Source: Bugula neritina | Taxonomy: Eukaryota; Bryozoa; Gymnolaemata; Cheilostomatida; Bugulidae | Length of the DNA: 64,000 bases | Assembly (NCBI GenBank): GCA_964035545.1 | Contig: OZ037769.1 | Location: 3,875,001 to 3,939,000 of the forward strand | Direction of reading: 5' to 3' | Shown here: positions 62,101 to 64,000 of the stretch, piece after piece | Layout of the letters: each line of letters begins with the position of its first letter | Numbering within the stretch: position 1 is the first letter of the stretch | Made by a program: the position numbers and the translations under genes | Notes under the pieces: model-generated | What the model saw: only the letters and a program-made list of their open reading frames with translations | Told to the model about the DNA's origin: nothing | Databases searched by the model: none

Positions 62101-63598
62101 CAAGAAAAAGAAGCCAGAGTATTGGTTCAGCATTTCTGGTGAAAAGTGAGTAGTTGTTTTCTCCTGATCAAATTATTTAGCTTCACTATAAAAATGGAGC
62201 AGCCGTGGCCTAGGGGTTAAAGCGCTGGCTTATTGAACACGAAGACATGTGTTTTATCCTCATTAGCGATGTCAGAAAGAGCATTCAGTCATAATTGCTC
62301 CTGTGCCACATATAAATAAGTCCTTAGCCCACTTAAAAAAACCCTTTCCATCAGGGGCTTCTCACAGGGATAGTGACTATACACTGATCCTATGACCACT
62401 ATCCACACCAAGATATATGGACTTGACCCTCTGTCCATAAGCTTGCACTTGAACGACTTTCTAGTTTTTCTGGTAAAGCGATATATATTTTTCAGCATGT
62501 GAACACCTTTCATCCTATACTTTATAGCTCTACTGCAAATCTAAGCTTCTATCATGTGTTTAAAAAAATTGAATATTTGTCAAATGTTTATTAATTTTAT
62601 AGCACTACAGCCTATTGTTTTTTTTTTAAATAATATGAGTCAACAACTATAACTTTCTTAACATGCAGCTCACCATTACATACCGGCTTGTTGAAATTAA
62701 CACGTTTTCTCAACATTTTTATTTATTTTTTGAAATGCCTTCAGGGTAGTTTAAATCATCTTCTTTGCTTTTGATTGAAGCCTGTTCTATACTTTTAGTC
62801 AACAACAAGTTTTATCTACAAGCCCTGGGGTTGCTGACTTTATTATTCGTATATAGGCTTATCGACAGCATCGAACTTTGTACTACAACCAGTCTAACTG
62901 TAAATAAATACTTATAAATACTTTGTTTACATTAGAGTAGAGAAAGTTTCCAAAAATTTTCTCCTGGGTAGACAGTGCTTATTGTTTATAGATTATAAGG
63001 TCATGTTTTATTGAGTTTGCTTGGCTCAGTCACTAAGCTAGAATAAATAAAATGAAAAATCACATTTCTGTAAGAATGGTTTAGAACTTTTAGAAAATTG
63101 ATATCGGAGAAATATTTTGTGGAAATTACTAATTATCTCAAAAAATAAAATATTCTGATTTATAATTTTTGCTTATAATTGCTTAAAGTTTTAGCTTGCT
63201 TTAAAATGTGGTGATAATTATTTTATTTTCTCCTTTAACTGTATCATCGTGATGTGTGATGTTCCATCTTCATTCCTATTGCGTTTTATAAAATACTTTT
63301 AGAATTGTCTTCTCTACTTGTCTTTTACATTGCCTAGGCAAGCTCCAGCTACTATCCTATATATGCACATAACAGCAGCTGTTTTGTATACATGTTCAGG
63401 GTTGAAGATCTCTACAAGTTCTTTATACAGTGGAGACCAGAGTTGTACGGTGAAGAGATCACGGACGAGGGTGTACTGAACAGTAAAGGCTTCATTGCCA
63501 TACCTCCGGAAGGCCTCGATTCTGAAAATGTAGCGAAATGTTCGAGATCACCCTTAGTCAGGACTCTCAGCAATGTGCAGGTGTTGAAAGGTTGGGAG
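53103..63598 (+). CDS. OXR1: OXR1/NCOA7-type protein, LysM and GRAM part (3' end outside window)
   Basis: Ten exons join in phase: 53103-53169, 53593-53663, 55616-55723, 57256-57372, 57956-58141, 58491-58672, 59143-59304, 61043-61740, 61938-62145 and 63400-63598. They encode 666 residues; the window ends before the TLDc domain. A LysM-like domain (YVVKPDDKLTSIAACFDTTP to VIYIPV, about residues 45-87) is followed by an acidic serine-rich stretch, a GRAM domain (about 170-245, VKGTLLVTPNAVMFDPNVSD), a long low-complexity linker (exon 8, with NHG/THG repeats near residue 450), then the conserved YYLCLQVGQP, KKKPEYWFSI and VEDLYKFFIQWRPELYG segments. Vertebrate OXR1 and NCOA7 protect against oxidative damage, and TLDc proteins regulate the V-ATPase. 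One invertebrate gene usually matches both vertebrate ones. Intron 7 holds an 18-bp array and intron 9 a SINE; the remaining introns (for example 53664-55615, 55724-57255) show nothing clear. Confidence 0.93.
55376..55612. repeat. 16-bp minisatellite abutting an OXR1 acceptor
   Basis: About fifteen diverged copies of ACTACTCTCACTGTGA run to within three bases of the 3' splice site of OXR1 exon 3 (TTTAG|GTC, exon start 55616). The repeat supplies the pyrimidine-rich acceptor tract. Confidence 0.9.
59588..60100. repeat. 18-bp minisatellite in OXR1 intron 7
   Basis: Near-perfect copies of TCTACTACTACTCAGTAC with a T/A change in the second half. The period is a multiple of three, so three plus-strand frames stay open for 188-197 codons, reading Leu/Ser, Tyr/Ser or Thr/Gln repeats. 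None is a gene. Confidence 0.96.
61913..61951 (+). promoter_or_regulatory. Perfect hairpin enclosing the 3' splice site of OXR1 exon 9
   Basis: Arms 61913-61930 (ACATTTCGTCATGTCTAC) and 61934-61951 are exact inverse complements separated by three bases. The acceptor TAG (61935-61937) and the first 14 exon bases lie in the right arm. See the matching finding. Confidence 0.85.
62196..62380 (+). mobile_element. tRNA-derived SINE in OXR1 intron 9
   Basis: GGAGCAGCCGTGGCCTAGGG start, box A-like GGTTAAAGCGCTGG, a decayed box B, body with CATTCAGTCATAATTGCTCC, and the tail CCTTTCCATCAGGGG to GATAGTGACTAT. Same family as 7571, 13681 and 23338. Confidence 0.85.
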
Positions 63599-64000
63599 GT
63601 GTGTATGAGTACCCATTAGTTATTATACTCTTGAGCTAAAGTATAGGCTATGGAGAATTTCTAGGCCATGCATAAACCACTATATCACTATGCACACTAT
63701 GCGTTTGTATCATTTTACGCTGTTTAGTTATACCTTCAAATGCAGACCTGGTACAAATAGATGTGTTTTAGCAAATGCCATAGAATTTCAATGTTTTCTA
63801 CCTAACTTGTTAATTTATAAGAAAGAGTGAGTTTCATAAATATTTCCAGTGTATCTTAGATGCTAAATTTTATTGAGTCAGTTTACTAATCTAGTTTGAT
63901 TTTTCAAGCTATTATTTTTGGAAATTCCAAATGGCACACCTGTGTATTACCTGTAAGATATTATTGTATTTATTTGTTAGGCGTTACTGTATGTACCTGT
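63599..64000. other. OXR1 intron to window edge
   Basis: AT-rich intron following the GAG|GTGTGT donor. No further exon is visible, so the rest of the gene lies to the right. Confidence 0.7.

Overview
This is a nuclear genome window from an invertebrate animal. It is AT-rich, its genes are split into many short exons with GT..AG introns, and it carries tRNA-derived SINEs, microsatellites and an LTR retrotransposon. The gene set (TMEM64, an LRP3/10/12-type receptor, PRMT7, group XII PLA2, fukutin, OXR1/NCOA7) is pan-metazoan. I think of a marine spiralian, but the phylum cannot be settled from the sequence alone. Exon models were built by hand from splice sites, reading phase and family motifs; apart from the LRP12-like 5' end and the two gene ends at the window edges, all phases close.

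Layout, left to right: (1) 1-813, 3' end of an unidentified plus-strand gene with two possible C-termini, one ending in a CaaX-like box. (2) 2106-9147, minus strand, TMEM64 in four coding exons. Its last intron holds a complete-ended Copia-type retrotransposon (2389-6375) with identical 274-bp LTRs, a GAATA target duplication and a half-tRNA(iMet) primer site; most of its interior is a minisatellite. (3) 12538-24601, plus strand, an LRP3/LRP10/LRP12-type CUB/LDLa receptor. (4) 25670-31247, minus strand, a secreted 596-residue protein with a C13/caspase-like fold that has apparently lost its catalytic residues and carries an EF-hand-like loop. (5) 35508-41814, minus strand, PRMT7 in twelve exons. 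(6) 43788-45069, plus strand, group XII phospholipase A2. (7) 45450-46787, minus strand, an intronless fukutin. (8) 53103 to the right edge, plus strand, the LysM and GRAM parts of OXR1/NCOA7; its TLDc domain lies outside.

There is no operon logic. Genes alternate in orientation. The three head-to-head spacers (9148-12537, 41815-43787, 46788-53102) are rich in cryptically simple sequence made of AGTATTACTATT-like words; the tail-to-tail spacers are short and seem to share poly(A) signals. Shared themes are membrane and secretory-pathway proteins (TMEM64, LRP12-like, C13-like, PLA2G12, fukutin) beside a methyltransferase and an oxidative-stress protein.

Most notable observations: the minisatellite-bearing Copia element placed antisense 49 bp from a TMEM64 splice acceptor; the C13-like pseudoenzyme with an EF-hand loop; an 18-bp perfect hairpin enclosing a 3' splice site of OXR1; tandem repeats acting as acceptor tracts of two exons; a minisatellite unit that supplies the TMEM64 stop codon; and a SINE family with a 16-bp target duplication.
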